Source: Legionella genomosp. 1 (lineage in GTDB: Bacteria > Pseudomonadota > Gammaproteobacteria > Legionellales > Legionellaceae). Taken from it: a stretch of DNA of 15,169 bases. The stretch spans positions 1 to 15,169 of the forward strand of contig CAMDBQ010000014.1 in the NCBI GenBank assembly GCA_945889365.1. The letters run 5' to 3'. Made by a program: the position numbers and the translations under genes. The notes beneath the pieces were generated by a model, which saw only the letters and a list, made by a program, of their open reading frames with translations, did not search any database and was not told the origin of the DNA. Shown piece after piece: positions 6,980 through 14,269 of the stretch. How positions within the stretch are numbered: position 1 is the stretch's first letter; every line of letters begins with the position of its first letter.

Positions 6980-7728
6980 AAAAACGAATCATTCCCTTAT
7001 TGCTGTTAAGTAAAGCCCGCATGGTTAAGGGCAAGCAATTTACACAATTCCGTGACACCGGCGATGCTGTATCAGCCGCGAGAATCTACAATGCACAAAA
7101 TGCAGATGAATTGATTTTTTTGGACATTGATGCCAATCGTGATGGCAGCTCATTCGACGTACTGGAAGAAACCGTCAAACGCGTTGCAGCAGAATGCTTT
7201 ATGCCGTTGACTGTTGGGGGTGGCATTGATTCAGTCGATAAAATACGCCGATTACTGCTTGCAGGAGCGGATAAAGTAGCCATCACAACGGCAGCGCACA
7301 CCGATCCCGATTTAATTAATGCAGCCGCCAGTTTATTCGGACGCCAATGCCTTGTGGTTGGACTGGATATAAAACAGCAGCATCTATATACGCATTGCGG
7401 CGTCCAACAATCCATCAACTCATTACAAGATGTTGTACAAGACATGACTGCACGTGGAGCCGGCGAATTCCTGATTAACTCAATTGATAACGATGGCATG
7501 ATGGCAGGTTACGATTTGGAGCGGGTTAACGAAGTAAGGCGCCACACAGACCGCCCCCTTATCATAGCAGGTGGTGCCGGAACGTTCATGCATCTGGTTG
7601 ACGCATTCAAACAAACCAGCGTCGACGCCGTTGCCTGCGCCAGTTTATTCCATTTCGGCGATAACAACCCCATCCGTGCGCGGTCGTATTTATTAAACCA
7701 AAATATACCGATGAAGCTAACTAAATGA
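6973..7728 (+). CDS. hisF: HisF-like ammonia-channel partner for sugar amidination
   Basis: From the ATG at 6973 the protein has 251 residues and forms a HisF-type (beta-alpha)8 barrel: MLKKRIIP start, MVKGKQF (17-23), LDIDANRDG, PLTVGGGI and FLINSIDNDGMM are all present. In true HisF the start reads ACLDVKDGRVVKG; here it reads PLLLLSKARMVKG, so the catalytic Asp11 is replaced by Leu. The second catalytic Asp (in VVGLDIK) remains. This pattern is seen in WbuZ/HisF2-type proteins, which pass ammonia to a sugar amidotransferase and are not expected to make imidazole glycerol phosphate. The start at 6973 matches the family N-terminus, while 6961 would add four residues. Overlaps with hisH and the next gene (ATGA) show coupling. 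Confidence 0.87.
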   Translation: MLKKRIIPLLLLSKARMVKGKQFTQFRDTGDAVSAARIYNAQNADELIFLDIDANRDGSSFDVLEETVKRVAAECFMPLTVGGGIDSVDKIRRLLLAGADKVAITTAAHTDPDLINAAASLFGRQCLVVGLDIKQQHLYTHCGVQQSINSLQDVVQDMTARGAGEFLINSIDNDGMMAGYDLERVNEVRRHTDRPLIIAGGAGTFMHLVDAFKQTSVDAVACASLFHFGDNNPIRARSYLLNQNIPMKLTK

Positions 7729-8378
7729 AACTATCCATTGAAAAATCAGCGCTAATGACATACTTGGCAAAGCAATTATCACTGTTCTATCCAGATGATG
7801 CTGACGTGAAAGAAGGCCTGACCCAAATCATGCCCACAGTGATCGAGCGTATGGATCATTGTTTCTCTCACATCCATAAAAAATATTATCAAGAGCAAGG
7901 CCAAGCCGTATTCAATCACTTGAATTCAGATCATTACGCGATGTTTCTGTATGTAGTATCCAATCAAGCCTGGCGCCAAGGGTATATTCCCATCGCCGAA
8001 AAAGCCTTTTTACTCAACAAAGCCCTGCACGGTATCGATGCGTTTTATGCCATTACCTTGCCCGATGTATTTCTATTTGTGCACCCGGTTGGCACGGTTT
8101 TAGGCAATGCATCATACGCTGATTGTTTAGTGGTGTATCAAAACGTTACCGTAGGATCAGACAAAGATGGCATTTATCCCACGTTCGGCAAATCAACTGT
8201 TTTATACTCCAAAAGCTCAGTGATTGGTCGGTGTAAGATTGGCAATAACGTCTCAATTGCAGCGCATTCATTTGTAAGAAATATGGATGTGCCGGATGAT
8301 TCGGTAGTGGTTGGGTTATATCCAGAAAATAAAATAAAGAAAAATAATCAAATTAATAAACGGGATTTTTTTATGTAG
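7725..8378 (+). CDS. Serine acetyltransferase-like hexapeptide-repeat protein
   Basis: This 217-residue protein has a helical N-terminal half (1-110) and a C-terminal left-handed beta-helix from about 118 (HPVGTVLGNASYADC, NVTVGSD, STVLYSKSSVIGRCKIGNNVSIAAHS, DDSVVVG). The arrangement resembles CysE/SatA serine acetyltransferases and LPS O-acetyltransferases of the same fold. Placed at the end of a nonulosonate operon and coupled to hisF by ATGA, it more likely acetylates a sugar hydroxyl or amino group with acetyl-CoA than serine; this is inference. The acceptor cannot be read from the sequence. The C-terminus (KIKKNNQINKRDFFM) is short and basic. No clear terminator follows. Confidence 0.7.
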   Translation: MKLSIEKSALMTYLAKQLSLFYPDDADVKEGLTQIMPTVIERMDHCFSHIHKKYYQEQGQAVFNHLNSDHYAMFLYVVSNQAWRQGYIPIAEKAFLLNKALHGIDAFYAITLPDVFLFVHPVGTVLGNASYADCLVVYQNVTVGSDKDGIYPTFGKSTVLYSKSSVIGRCKIGNNVSIAAHSFVRNMDVPDDSVVVGLYPENKIKKNNQINKRDFFM

Positions 8379-8427
8379 GGTCTGTAGGTAGGGCTAAAAC
8401 ACGTGTGCTTGAAATTAACACAAAAGA

Positions 8428-8456
8428 TTGATTCGTGATGCGCAACAGGCTATAAT
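8428..8456 (+). promoter_or_regulatory. Strong sigma70-type promoter for higBA
   Basis: TTGATT (8428-8433) and a perfect TATAAT (8451-8456) are separated by exactly 17 bases. The higB ATG begins at 8462, only five bases after the -10 box, so transcription would begin at or within a base or two of the start codon. An 8-bp palindrome ACACGTGT lies upstream at 8399-8406 and could be an operator, which is much less certain. Confidence 0.72.
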
Positions 8457-8461
8457 AAGTT

Positions 8462-8740
8462 ATGATCAAATCATTTAAACATAAAGGCTTAAAACTTTTT
8501 TTTGAAGAGGGCGTTTGCTCCGGCATTCAAGCCAAGCATCGAAGCAAGCTTAGATTGCAGCTGACAGCGCTACATACCGCACAGTGTATCGAAGACATGG
8601 ATCTACCGGGATATAAGTTACACCCGCTGAAAGGGCAGCGAAAGGAGGGTTGGTCTATCACTGTGAATGGTAACTGGCGAATGACATTTATTTTTGATGA
8701 CGGTGACGCTTACATCGTTAATTATGAGGATTATCACTAA
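8462..8740 (+). CDS. higB: HigB-type toxin (RelE/ParE superfamily mRNA interferase)
   Basis: This 92-residue protein is full length for HigB toxins of the plasmid-maintenance killer family. It starts MIKSFKHKGLKLFFEEG and ends with VNGNWRMTFIFDDGDAYIVNYEDYH, the signature C-terminal half (Arg and His residues of this region form the ribosome-dependent RNase site in the family). HigB cleaves mRNA on translating ribosomes. The toxin gene precedes the antitoxin, the inverted order typical of hig loci, and its stop overlaps the higA start (TAATG). The start codon lies five bases after the -10 box, leaving no room for a ribosome-binding site. Confidence 0.92.
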   Translation: MIKSFKHKGLKLFFEEGVCSGIQAKHRSKLRLQLTALHTAQCIEDMDLPGYKLHPLKGQRKEGWSITVNGNWRMTFIFDDGDAYIVNYEDYH

Positions 8741-9048
8741 TGACCATGCAGAATCCACCTCACCCAGGGGAGTTTATCAACGCGACTTATATCGAACCAC
8801 TGCACATTAGTCTTCGAGCCGCAGCAGTAAAACTGGATGTTTCTCCGTCAACTTTTTCAAGGCTAATTAAGGGCGATGCCGATGTATCCCCTGTGATGGC
8901 ACTGAAACTGTGTAAAGCTTTTGGACGATCGCCCGAAAGTTGGATGATGATGCAGGCTGAGCATGAGTTATGGAAGGCCAGAAAAAAAGTAAATCTTGAT
9001 CGAGTGACGGTTATCTACTCGGCCTTAGAGATGGTTCAAACGCAATGA
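8740..9048 (+). CDS. higA: HigA-type antitoxin, XRE-family helix-turn-helix
   Basis: This 102-residue protein opens with the HigA hallmark PPHPGEFI (6-13), followed by a helix-turn-helix domain at about 24-65 (SLRAAAVKLDVSPSTFSRLIKG, then SPVMALKLCKAFG) and the SPESWMMMQAEHELWKA segment (64-80). It binds and neutralises HigB and normally represses the operon. Start and length match the family; translation is coupled to higB by a one-base overlap. The last 20 residues (LDRVTVIYSALEMVQTQ) are a little longer than in many relatives. Confidence 0.92.
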   Translation: MTMQNPPHPGEFINATYIEPLHISLRAAAVKLDVSPSTFSRLIKGDADVSPVMALKLCKAFGRSPESWMMMQAEHELWKARKKVNLDRVTVIYSALEMVQTQ

Positions 9049-9077
9049 ACAGACAAGTCATGTTCAATGGTCATGTT
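9046..9077. repeat. Short inverted and direct repeats at the higA 3' end
   Basis: TGAACA (9046-9051, starting on the higA stop) faces TGTTCA (9061-9066) across nine bases, and the inner GAC/GTC extends the symmetry. GTCATGTT occurs twice, at 9057-9064 and 9070-9077, 13 bases apart. There is no T-run, so a terminator is doubtful; a small regulatory site is possible. The rest of the 153-base gap before the helicase gene shows only a short CTATG/CATAG inverted repeat (9107-9119) and no convincing promoter. Confidence 0.3.
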
Positions 9078-9201
9078 TGAGAGCAGTCATCGACGAATAA
9101 GTTGATCTATGATGCATAGTTTATCGACTAGTGGTGATGAGGCACTGAAGGCAATAACCCATTAATCAGACACAGCACACTAATTTAACCCAGGCTTAAC
9201 C

Positions 9202-11931
9202 ATGTATCAATTCAATCTCCTACACTACCAAAACCTTGACACATCAGGGCTTGAAAAAAAATTCACGAAGATCTGTGGTCTCCTGGAGCAGGGCGATTTT
9301 AAAACATCGGATGTAAAAAAACTATCCAACAACGGGTATTTCAGGGCAAAACTGGATGACACAAACAGGCTGTTATTTAAACCCGTTAAATATGAAAATA
9401 AAACACATCTATTACTACTGGAAGTCATTAAAAATCACGACTATAACAAGTCTCGATTTTTACGCGGTGCTGACATTCAGGAAATACACATCAATCACCC
9501 AGATGAGCTCATTCCATTAGAACAGGATACACTTCGTTTTTTAGGCCATGGAAAAAAGAAAGTCCACTTCCTTAATCGGTTTATGATGTTTGATGAAATT
9601 CAAGATCAAATTTTCAACTACGGCTTACCTCTGATCTTAATTGGCTCCGCTGGCAGTGGAAAAACATCGCTGACCCTCGAAAAAATGAAAACCATGACAG
9701 GCGATGTGCTCTATGTCACGCTTTCTCCATACCTGACTCATAATGCACGTCAACTGTATTATACGAATCATTACCAGAATGAAGACCAGGCCATTGATTT
9801 TTTATCCTTCGAGGAATTAATAGAAACCATTGCTATTCCTGAAGGGGAGGAAATTTCAATGACTGCCTTCCTGAATTGGTATAATCGGCAGAAAAAATCC
9901 AGCGCATTAATGGATGGACGAAAAATTTATGAAGAGTTCAGAGGGGTTCTTGCAGGCAGCACGCCAGATGAACCCTACCTTTCAAAAGATCATTATTTAA
10001 ACTTGGGCATTAGAAAATCAATTTATTCCGACACGGAACGTGAGGAGGTATATCACCTCTTCCAGGGGTATGTCGCCTGGCTCAAAGAGGGAACGTATTT
10101 TGATACCAATATTTTATCCTATTATTACAAAGAGAAAGCCGTCCCACGGTATGATGCGGTCATTATTGATGAAGTTCAGGATTTCACCAACAGCCAGTTA
10201 TCACTGGTTCTCGCTTTATTAAAATCACCCCGCCAATTTTTTATGTGTGGTGATGCAAACCAGATTGTTCACCCGAACTTTTTTTCATGGTCGGGATTAA
10301 AGCAGCTATTTTATGAAGAGGATGCGTTAGCAGCGGTTGATATCACGAAAATACTGACGAGAAACTACCGTAATACGCAAGAAGTGACGGAGCTTGCAAA
10401 TCGGGTATTAAAAATAAAAAACGCGCGCTTTGGATCCATTGACAAAGAAAGTCATTATCTTATTGAAAGCCAGTCCACACATACGGGCGATGTAGCATGC
10501 ATTAAATCAACCCCTGAAAAAATAATGGAAATTAATGCAAAAATTCGTCGTTCGATCAACGTGGCTATTATCGTGTTAACTGATCGGCAAAAAGCAGAGG
10601 CACGACAATTATTTGATACGCCACTGGTATTTTCTGTCCAGGAAGCAAAAGGTCTGGAATATGAAAACGTCATTCTGTATCATTTTCTTGATGGGGAAAA
10701 GAAATTTTTAGACATTGCTGACGGTCTGGATCAAGATGCATTAAATCAAGCGTTCAAATACGGTCGGGCAAAAAGCAAATCTGATAAATCAATGGAAGTG
10801 TATAAGTTCTACATCAATTCGCTTTATGTAGCCATTACGCGCGCCATAAAAAGCGTGTATTTAGTAGAAAAAAACCCGTCTCACCCGCTGCTGTCATTGC
10901 TGGATATCAATGAAATCAATCAGTCGATGGGCATGGATATTAAAGAGTCTTCTCTGGAAGAATGGCAACAAGAAGCCAGTCGCTTGGCACAACAGGGTAA
11001 ATCAGAGCAAGCCGCAGCCATTACAGAGACCATACTCAAACAAAAAACACCGCCATGGCCTGTCATGGATCAATCCGCTTATGCTCATCTAAGAGATCAG
11101 TTTGTTTGTGGTGAGAGCGGTAGCAAAAAAGAAGCCATGGATTTATTTGAAATGGCAATGCTACTTAACGACAATGAAGCCATTGGCGAACTTAAACACC
11201 AGGGCTTTAAAGCAGCACAACATGTCAAGAAATCATACCCCGTCATGTATGAAAAACATTTCCAAAAGTATGCCATTAAAAATACGCAACCAGTCCACAA
11301 AGACATTCAGCTCTATGGAATAGATCACCGCACTGCCATGAATTTTACGCCACTCATGTCGGCTGTGTATACGGGGAATGTAGGCTTAATCCATGAGATA
11401 TTAAACATAGGCCCTTCATTGGAGGCCAAAGACTCGCTATCAAGAAACGCATTGCAAATTGCCATTTATCAGTCAATCCGGGCGACAAAAAATCAGGCAA
11501 CAACATTGGCGGCGATTTACTCCCAAATTGGCATGGACAGTATTTCACTGGATATTGATGGACACCTTGTTAAAATTGATGCGAGCCGCGCTGAATACCT
11601 GCTGTTTAATTTGGTGTTAACATTTTATCCGGAAATGCTATACGATTCGGATCTCAATGGGCTTTATCTAGGGTTTACCGCGAAACAATTGTTTGAGTTG
11701 GTTCAGAAATTACCTGATGCGATATGGCCTGACTTTAGAAAAAAACAAACGTACCTGAGTGGCTTGTTAAGCCGCAATGAAGTCAACAGCCTCTATGTGC
11801 CCAACAGAAAGCTATTTGTACGCATTAGTCGAGGATATTACGAGATTAACCCTGATTTAAAAGTTAAAACGTCGTCAGGCTGGGAACCCATCCAGCTGAC
11901 ACCTTTTCATATGATTGATATTGGATCATAA
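9202..11931 (+). CDS. UvrD-type SF1 helicase with RelE-like N-terminus and ankyrin-like C-terminus
   Basis: This 909-residue protein has three parts. Residues 1-90 resemble the RelE/ParE toxin fold (FRAKLDDTNRLLFKPV, then LLLLEVIKNHDYNKSRF). Residues 120-560 are a complete SF1A helicase: Walker A GSAGSGKT (148-155), Walker B IIDEVQD (321-327), motif III GDANQIVHP (350-358), motif IV LTRNYRNT (385-392), motif V QEAKGLEYENV (480-490) and motif VI LYVAITRA (541-548). Residues 714-757 form an ankyrin-like repeat (NFTPLMSAVYTGNVGLIHEIL) within a mostly helical tail with a possible TPR-like helix pair at 587-612. All helicase motifs are intact, so ATP-driven translocation on nucleic acid is likely. 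No signal peptide or membrane segment is seen. The neighbours, higBA and an Rpn nuclease, suggest defence or mobile-element biology; the actual role is unknown. Confidence 0.85.
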   Translation: MYQFNLLHYQNLDTSGLEKKFTKICGLLEQGDFKTSDVKKLSNNGYFRAKLDDTNRLLFKPVKYENKTHLLLLEVIKNHDYNKSRFLRGADIQEIHINHPDELIPLEQDTLRFLGHGKKKVHFLNRFMMFDEIQDQIFNYGLPLILIGSAGSGKTSLTLEKMKTMTGDVLYVTLSPYLTHNARQLYYTNHYQNEDQAIDFLSFEELIETIAIPEGEEISMTAFLNWYNRQKKSSALMDGRKIYEEFRGVLAGSTPDEPYLSKDHYLNLGIRKSIYSDTEREEVYHLFQGYVAWLKEGTYFDTNILSYYYKEKAVPRYDAVIIDEVQDFTNSQLSLVLALLKSPRQFFMCGDANQIVHPNFFSWSGLKQLFYEEDALAAVDITKILTRNYRNTQEVTELANRVLKIKNARFGSIDKESHYLIESQSTHTGDVACIKSTPEKIMEINAKIRRSINVAIIVLTDRQKAEARQLFDTPLVFSVQEAKGLEYENVILYHFLDGEKKFLDIADGLDQDALNQAFKYGRAKSKSDKSMEVYKFYINSLYVAITRAIKSVYLVEKNPSHPLLSLLDINEINQSMGMDIKESSLEEWQQEASRLAQQGKSEQAAAITETILKQKTPPWPVMDQSAYAHLRDQFVCGESGSKKEAMDLFEMAMLLNDNEAIGELKHQGFKAAQHVKKSYPVMYEKHFQKYAIKNTQPVHKDIQLYGIDHRTAMNFTPLMSAVYTGNVGLIHEILNIGPSLEAKDSLSRNALQIAIYQSIRATKNQATTLAAIYSQIGMDSISLDIDGHLVKIDASRAEYLLFNLVLTFYPEMLYDSDLNGLYLGFTAKQLFELVQKLPDAIWPDFRKKQTYLSGLLSRNEVNSLYVPNRKLFVRISRGYYEINPDLKVKTSSGWEPIQLTPFHMIDIGS

Positions 11932-11974
11932 AAACCTGACGATCACTGGATATAACATTAAGGCGGATTAACTT

Positions 11975-12895
11975 ATGACAAAATTAGTGCATTTCGACTG
12001 GGCAATAAAAAACCTGTTAAGAAACAAGGCGAACTTTGATATTTTAGAAGGATTTTTGTCCGAATTGTTGCAAACAAAAGTCACAATAGAGGCGTTGCTC
12101 GAATCGGAAAGCAATAAAAACAGCAAAGACGATCGGTCTAATCGGGTTGATTTGCTTGTTTTGACGGAAGCACAGGGACACGTGATTATTGAAGTGCAGG
12201 CCTCGATGGAGTGGGACTATTTAAGCCGAATTTTATATGGTGTATCTAAAGCCGTAACGGAATATATACAGGCGGGGCAGGCGTATCGAAATGTTCGCAA
12301 AATTATTTCCGTGAGCATTGTCTTTTTTGATTTAGGCCGTGGAGAAGATTATGTCTACCACGGGACGACAGAGTTTCGCGGTACGCATCAGCATGATATC
12401 TTGCAGTTAGGCGAAAATGAACAAAAAGCCTATGGTCCTGAAAAAACACCATCTGACATATTTCCAGAGTATTATTTGATTAAGGTTAACCAGTTTAACG
12501 AACGGATTAAAGATAAGTTTGATGAATGGGTGTATTTTTTAAAAACCGAAACAATTCAACCTACATTTAGTGCGCAGGGAATCAGAAGTGCCGCCAAAAA
12601 ACTGGACATACTGTCATTAACGGAAGAAGAACGAAAAGCCTATGAGCGTTATGAAGAAAACACTCATTATGAAGCTAGCATGCATGAATCCCATTATGGT
12701 CGCGGGAAATTAGAAGGCAAAGCTGAAACATTAATACAGATTATTAAACGTAAATTTAATAAGTCGCTGTCTAAAGAAGATGAAATCTACTTTGTTGCCA
12801 AAATACAGCAATCCAGTGCTGAACAATTGACGCGATGGGTTGATGATGTATTGGATGTAGTGACCCTGGAGGATTTATTTAAAATGCTCGGATGA
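11975..12895 (+). CDS. Rpn-family PD-(D/E)XK nuclease / putative transposase
   Basis: This 306-residue protein belongs to the Rpn (recombination-promoting nuclease, PDDEXK transposase-like) family. The active-site pattern is seen as Asp59 in NRVDLLVL and Glu73-x-Gln75 in VIIEVQ, the ExQ variant normal for this family. A central FPEYYLIKVNQFN segment and a charged helical C-terminus (LTEEERKAYERYEEN, then AETLIQIIKRKFNK) complete the usual layout. Known relatives raise recombination in E. coli and cut DNA. An AGG (11961-11963) lies 11 bases before the start; 43 bases separate it from the helicase stop, so they may be co-transcribed. It ends at the exact left edge of the glycosyltransferase-tail repeat. 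Confidence 0.83.
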   Translation: MTKLVHFDWAIKNLLRNKANFDILEGFLSELLQTKVTIEALLESESNKNSKDDRSNRVDLLVLTEAQGHVIIEVQASMEWDYLSRILYGVSKAVTEYIQAGQAYRNVRKIISVSIVFFDLGRGEDYVYHGTTEFRGTHQHDILQLGENEQKAYGPEKTPSDIFPEYYLIKVNQFNERIKDKFDEWVYFLKTETIQPTFSAQGIRSAAKKLDILSLTEEERKAYERYEENTHYEASMHESHYGRGKLEGKAETLIQIIKRKFNKSLSKEDEIYFVAKIQQSSAEQLTRWVDDVLDVVTLEDLFKMLG

Positions 12896-12953
12896 CGATT
12901 GTTCAGTCGGTGAAATTAACCCGATCCTTCTCAACCACCAAAGGCCGGTTCAA
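12896..12953. repeat. Direct repeat copy A (left of the ATPase module)
   Basis: These 58 bases match 14401-14458 in the same orientation with six mismatches and no gap, including an identical 29-base block at its right end (12925-12953). The repeat starts one base after the rpn stop codon. Copy B is the functional 3' end of the glycosyltransferase gene. Confidence 0.88.
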
Positions 12954-12971
12954 TATCTGGCACTGACGTAG
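12903..12971 (-). pseudogene. Remnant of a glycosyltransferase 3' end
   Basis: Read on the minus strand, this stretch encodes LRQCQILNRPLVVEKDRVNF followed by TD and a stop at 12905-12903. It parallels NLQTQVLNRPLVVEKERVNF at the end of the intact family 2 glycosyltransferase at 14414. Upstream of about LRQ the similarity is lost and a GC-richer sequence takes over, so only about 22 codons survive. It is a leftover of a second or displaced glycosyltransferase gene end. Its terminus is two residues longer than that of the intact gene. Confidence 0.75.
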
Positions 12972-13010
12972 GTCGCGCAAAGGAGCAAGGCGACGTGCCC
13001 GACAAGATGA
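12967..13010. other. GC-rich intergenic segment with inverted repeat between convergent genes
   Basis: This stretch is visibly richer in G and C than its surroundings. GTCGC (12972-12976) and GCGAC (12990-12994) form a 5-bp stem around a 13-base loop. It lies between the convergent rpn and ATPase genes, so it could serve as a two-way terminator or be a relic of a mobile repeat; there is no T-run. Confidence 0.3.
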
Positions 13011-14234
13011 TTAGCCAAACTGTGAAAACGGAATGGCCCACAACCCCTCTCCAAATGACAGGCTCTGTTCACCATCGTAAAGCACTATGCCACTCAACCA
13101 ATCGTTGCCAGCTAATGTCGCCAGTTTTCTTAATCCATGAAAATCATGATTAAAGATAGTGCTGCTTGCTTTCACTTCAATGCCGATAATTTTTCGCTCG
13201 GGATTTTCAAGTATAAAATCCACTTCTGTTTGATCTTTGTCGCGGTAATGAAAAATATCCCATGGTTCAAACGTAATGGACATGGCTTTTAACAACTCGC
13301 CATACACCCATGTTTCCAATAACGCCCCAGCGATTGAACGATCGTTTTCAATCCGTGCTAGTGTAATACGATTAAGGCTAGCCAGAAGGCCGCTATCTAG
13401 AAAATGGAGCTTAGGTGTTTTAATTAGTCGACTCAGTGTATTGCGGTGCCACGGGCGTAACCGTTTTATTAAAAATAAATTTTCCAATAAACCAACATAC
13501 TTTTGTGTCGTTTTGGTATCAAGATTTAATTGACCGCCAATTTGGGTGAAATTAGTCAGTTTACCGGAATGTTGAGCGAGTACGTCTAATAGATGAGGCA
13601 TTTCTACTAATTTATCAATGGCAGCAATGTCTTTCACATCGCGTTCCATGATGGACTTAATATAGGCTCTTGCCCAAGCGCTACGTCTATGAGCATCTTC
13701 CCGTACTAGCATTTCGGGATAACCACCGATGAGTGCATGCGAAATACAATCAAATTTGTCAGGTGTTGTTGATTGGCGTGGCCAAGTTTGCGCTTGAGCA
13801 TGCATTAAAAAATGACTGTCTCGTTGTTCAATTTCTGCGATCGAGAGCGGTAGCAATGTGAGCACTTCCATGCGACCTGCTAAGCTATCCCCCATTTGTG
13901 GAAGCGCTAACAGGTTGGCTGAACCTGTTAGTAAGAAACGCCCTGGTTTTCTGTTTTGATCAACAGATAATTTAATAGCGCGCAGCAATCCAGGCGCACG
14001 CTGAACTTCATCGATGACGCCATTTTCAATGCGGCTAACAAAGCCTATTGGATCCTGAAGGACTGCGTTCAATATATTATCATCATCTAGCGTATAGTAG
14101 GGCATAGAGGGGTCATATTGCCGTGCTAACGTTGTTTTCCCGGCTTGTCGAGGCCCATTAATAAGCACAACCGGTGTATCCTTCATTGCAACGGCAAGGT
14201 GTTTTGTCAGTTCTCTTGGATAGTTTTTTTTCAT
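13011..14234 (-). CDS. AAA_14 ATPase with C-terminal DUF4143 domain
   Basis: From the ATG at 14234 the protein has 407 residues. The AAA part shows Walker A GPRQAGKTTL (27-36), Walker B VIDEVQ (73-78) and sensor-1-like LTGSAN (102-107). The DUF4143 part contains a winged-helix-like stretch (TNFTQIGGQLNLDTKTTQKYV, about 227-247) and a nuclease-like motif EVDFIL...IGIEVKAS with Asp339, Glu353 and Lys355, matching the PD-(D/E)XK pattern. Such proteins are widespread in accessory DNA and their job is not established. An ATG at 14306 would add 24 arginine- and aromatic-rich residues overlapping the upstream repeats and is not favoured, though neither start has a strong ribosome site. The gene converges on rpn and lies between direct repeats A and B. 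Confidence 0.85.
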   Translation of the reverse strand: MKKNYPRELTKHLAVAMKDTPVVLINGPRQAGKTTLARQYDPSMPYYTLDDDNILNAVLQDPIGFVSRIENGVIDEVQRAPGLLRAIKLSVDQNRKPGRFLLTGSANLLALPQMGDSLAGRMEVLTLLPLSIAEIEQRDSHFLMHAQAQTWPRQSTTPDKFDCISHALIGGYPEMLVREDAHRRSAWARAYIKSIMERDVKDIAAIDKLVEMPHLLDVLAQHSGKLTNFTQIGGQLNLDTKTTQKYVGLLENLFLIKRLRPWHRNTLSRLIKTPKLHFLDSGLLASLNRITLARIENDRSIAGALLETWVYGELLKAMSITFEPWDIFHYRDKDQTEVDFILENPERKIIGIEVKASSTIFNHDFHGLRKLATLAGNDWLSGIVLYDGEQSLSFGEGLWAIPFSQFG

Positions 14235-14269
14235 GGACTTCAGGTATTTGTAGTGAAATAGCAGTGTAC

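Noticed and set aside
7086..7499. 137-codon minus-strand frame within hisF
   Set aside because: It lies wholly inside a well-supported hisF-like gene and its translation is serine-rich without family features.
6356..7728. HisH and HisF as part of histidine biosynthesis
   Set aside because: No other his genes are nearby, the HisF homologue lacks Asp11, and a PP-loop sugar amidotransferase lies just upstream.
11975..12895. Rpn gene as an insertion sequence transposase with terminal inverted repeats
   Set aside because: No flanking inverted repeats or target duplication are visible at its edges; the family is also known as stand-alone nucleases.
13276..13533. Plus-strand frame inside the ATPase gene
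   Set aside because: It is antisense to a full-length protein with intact motifs and shows no domain or ribosome site.
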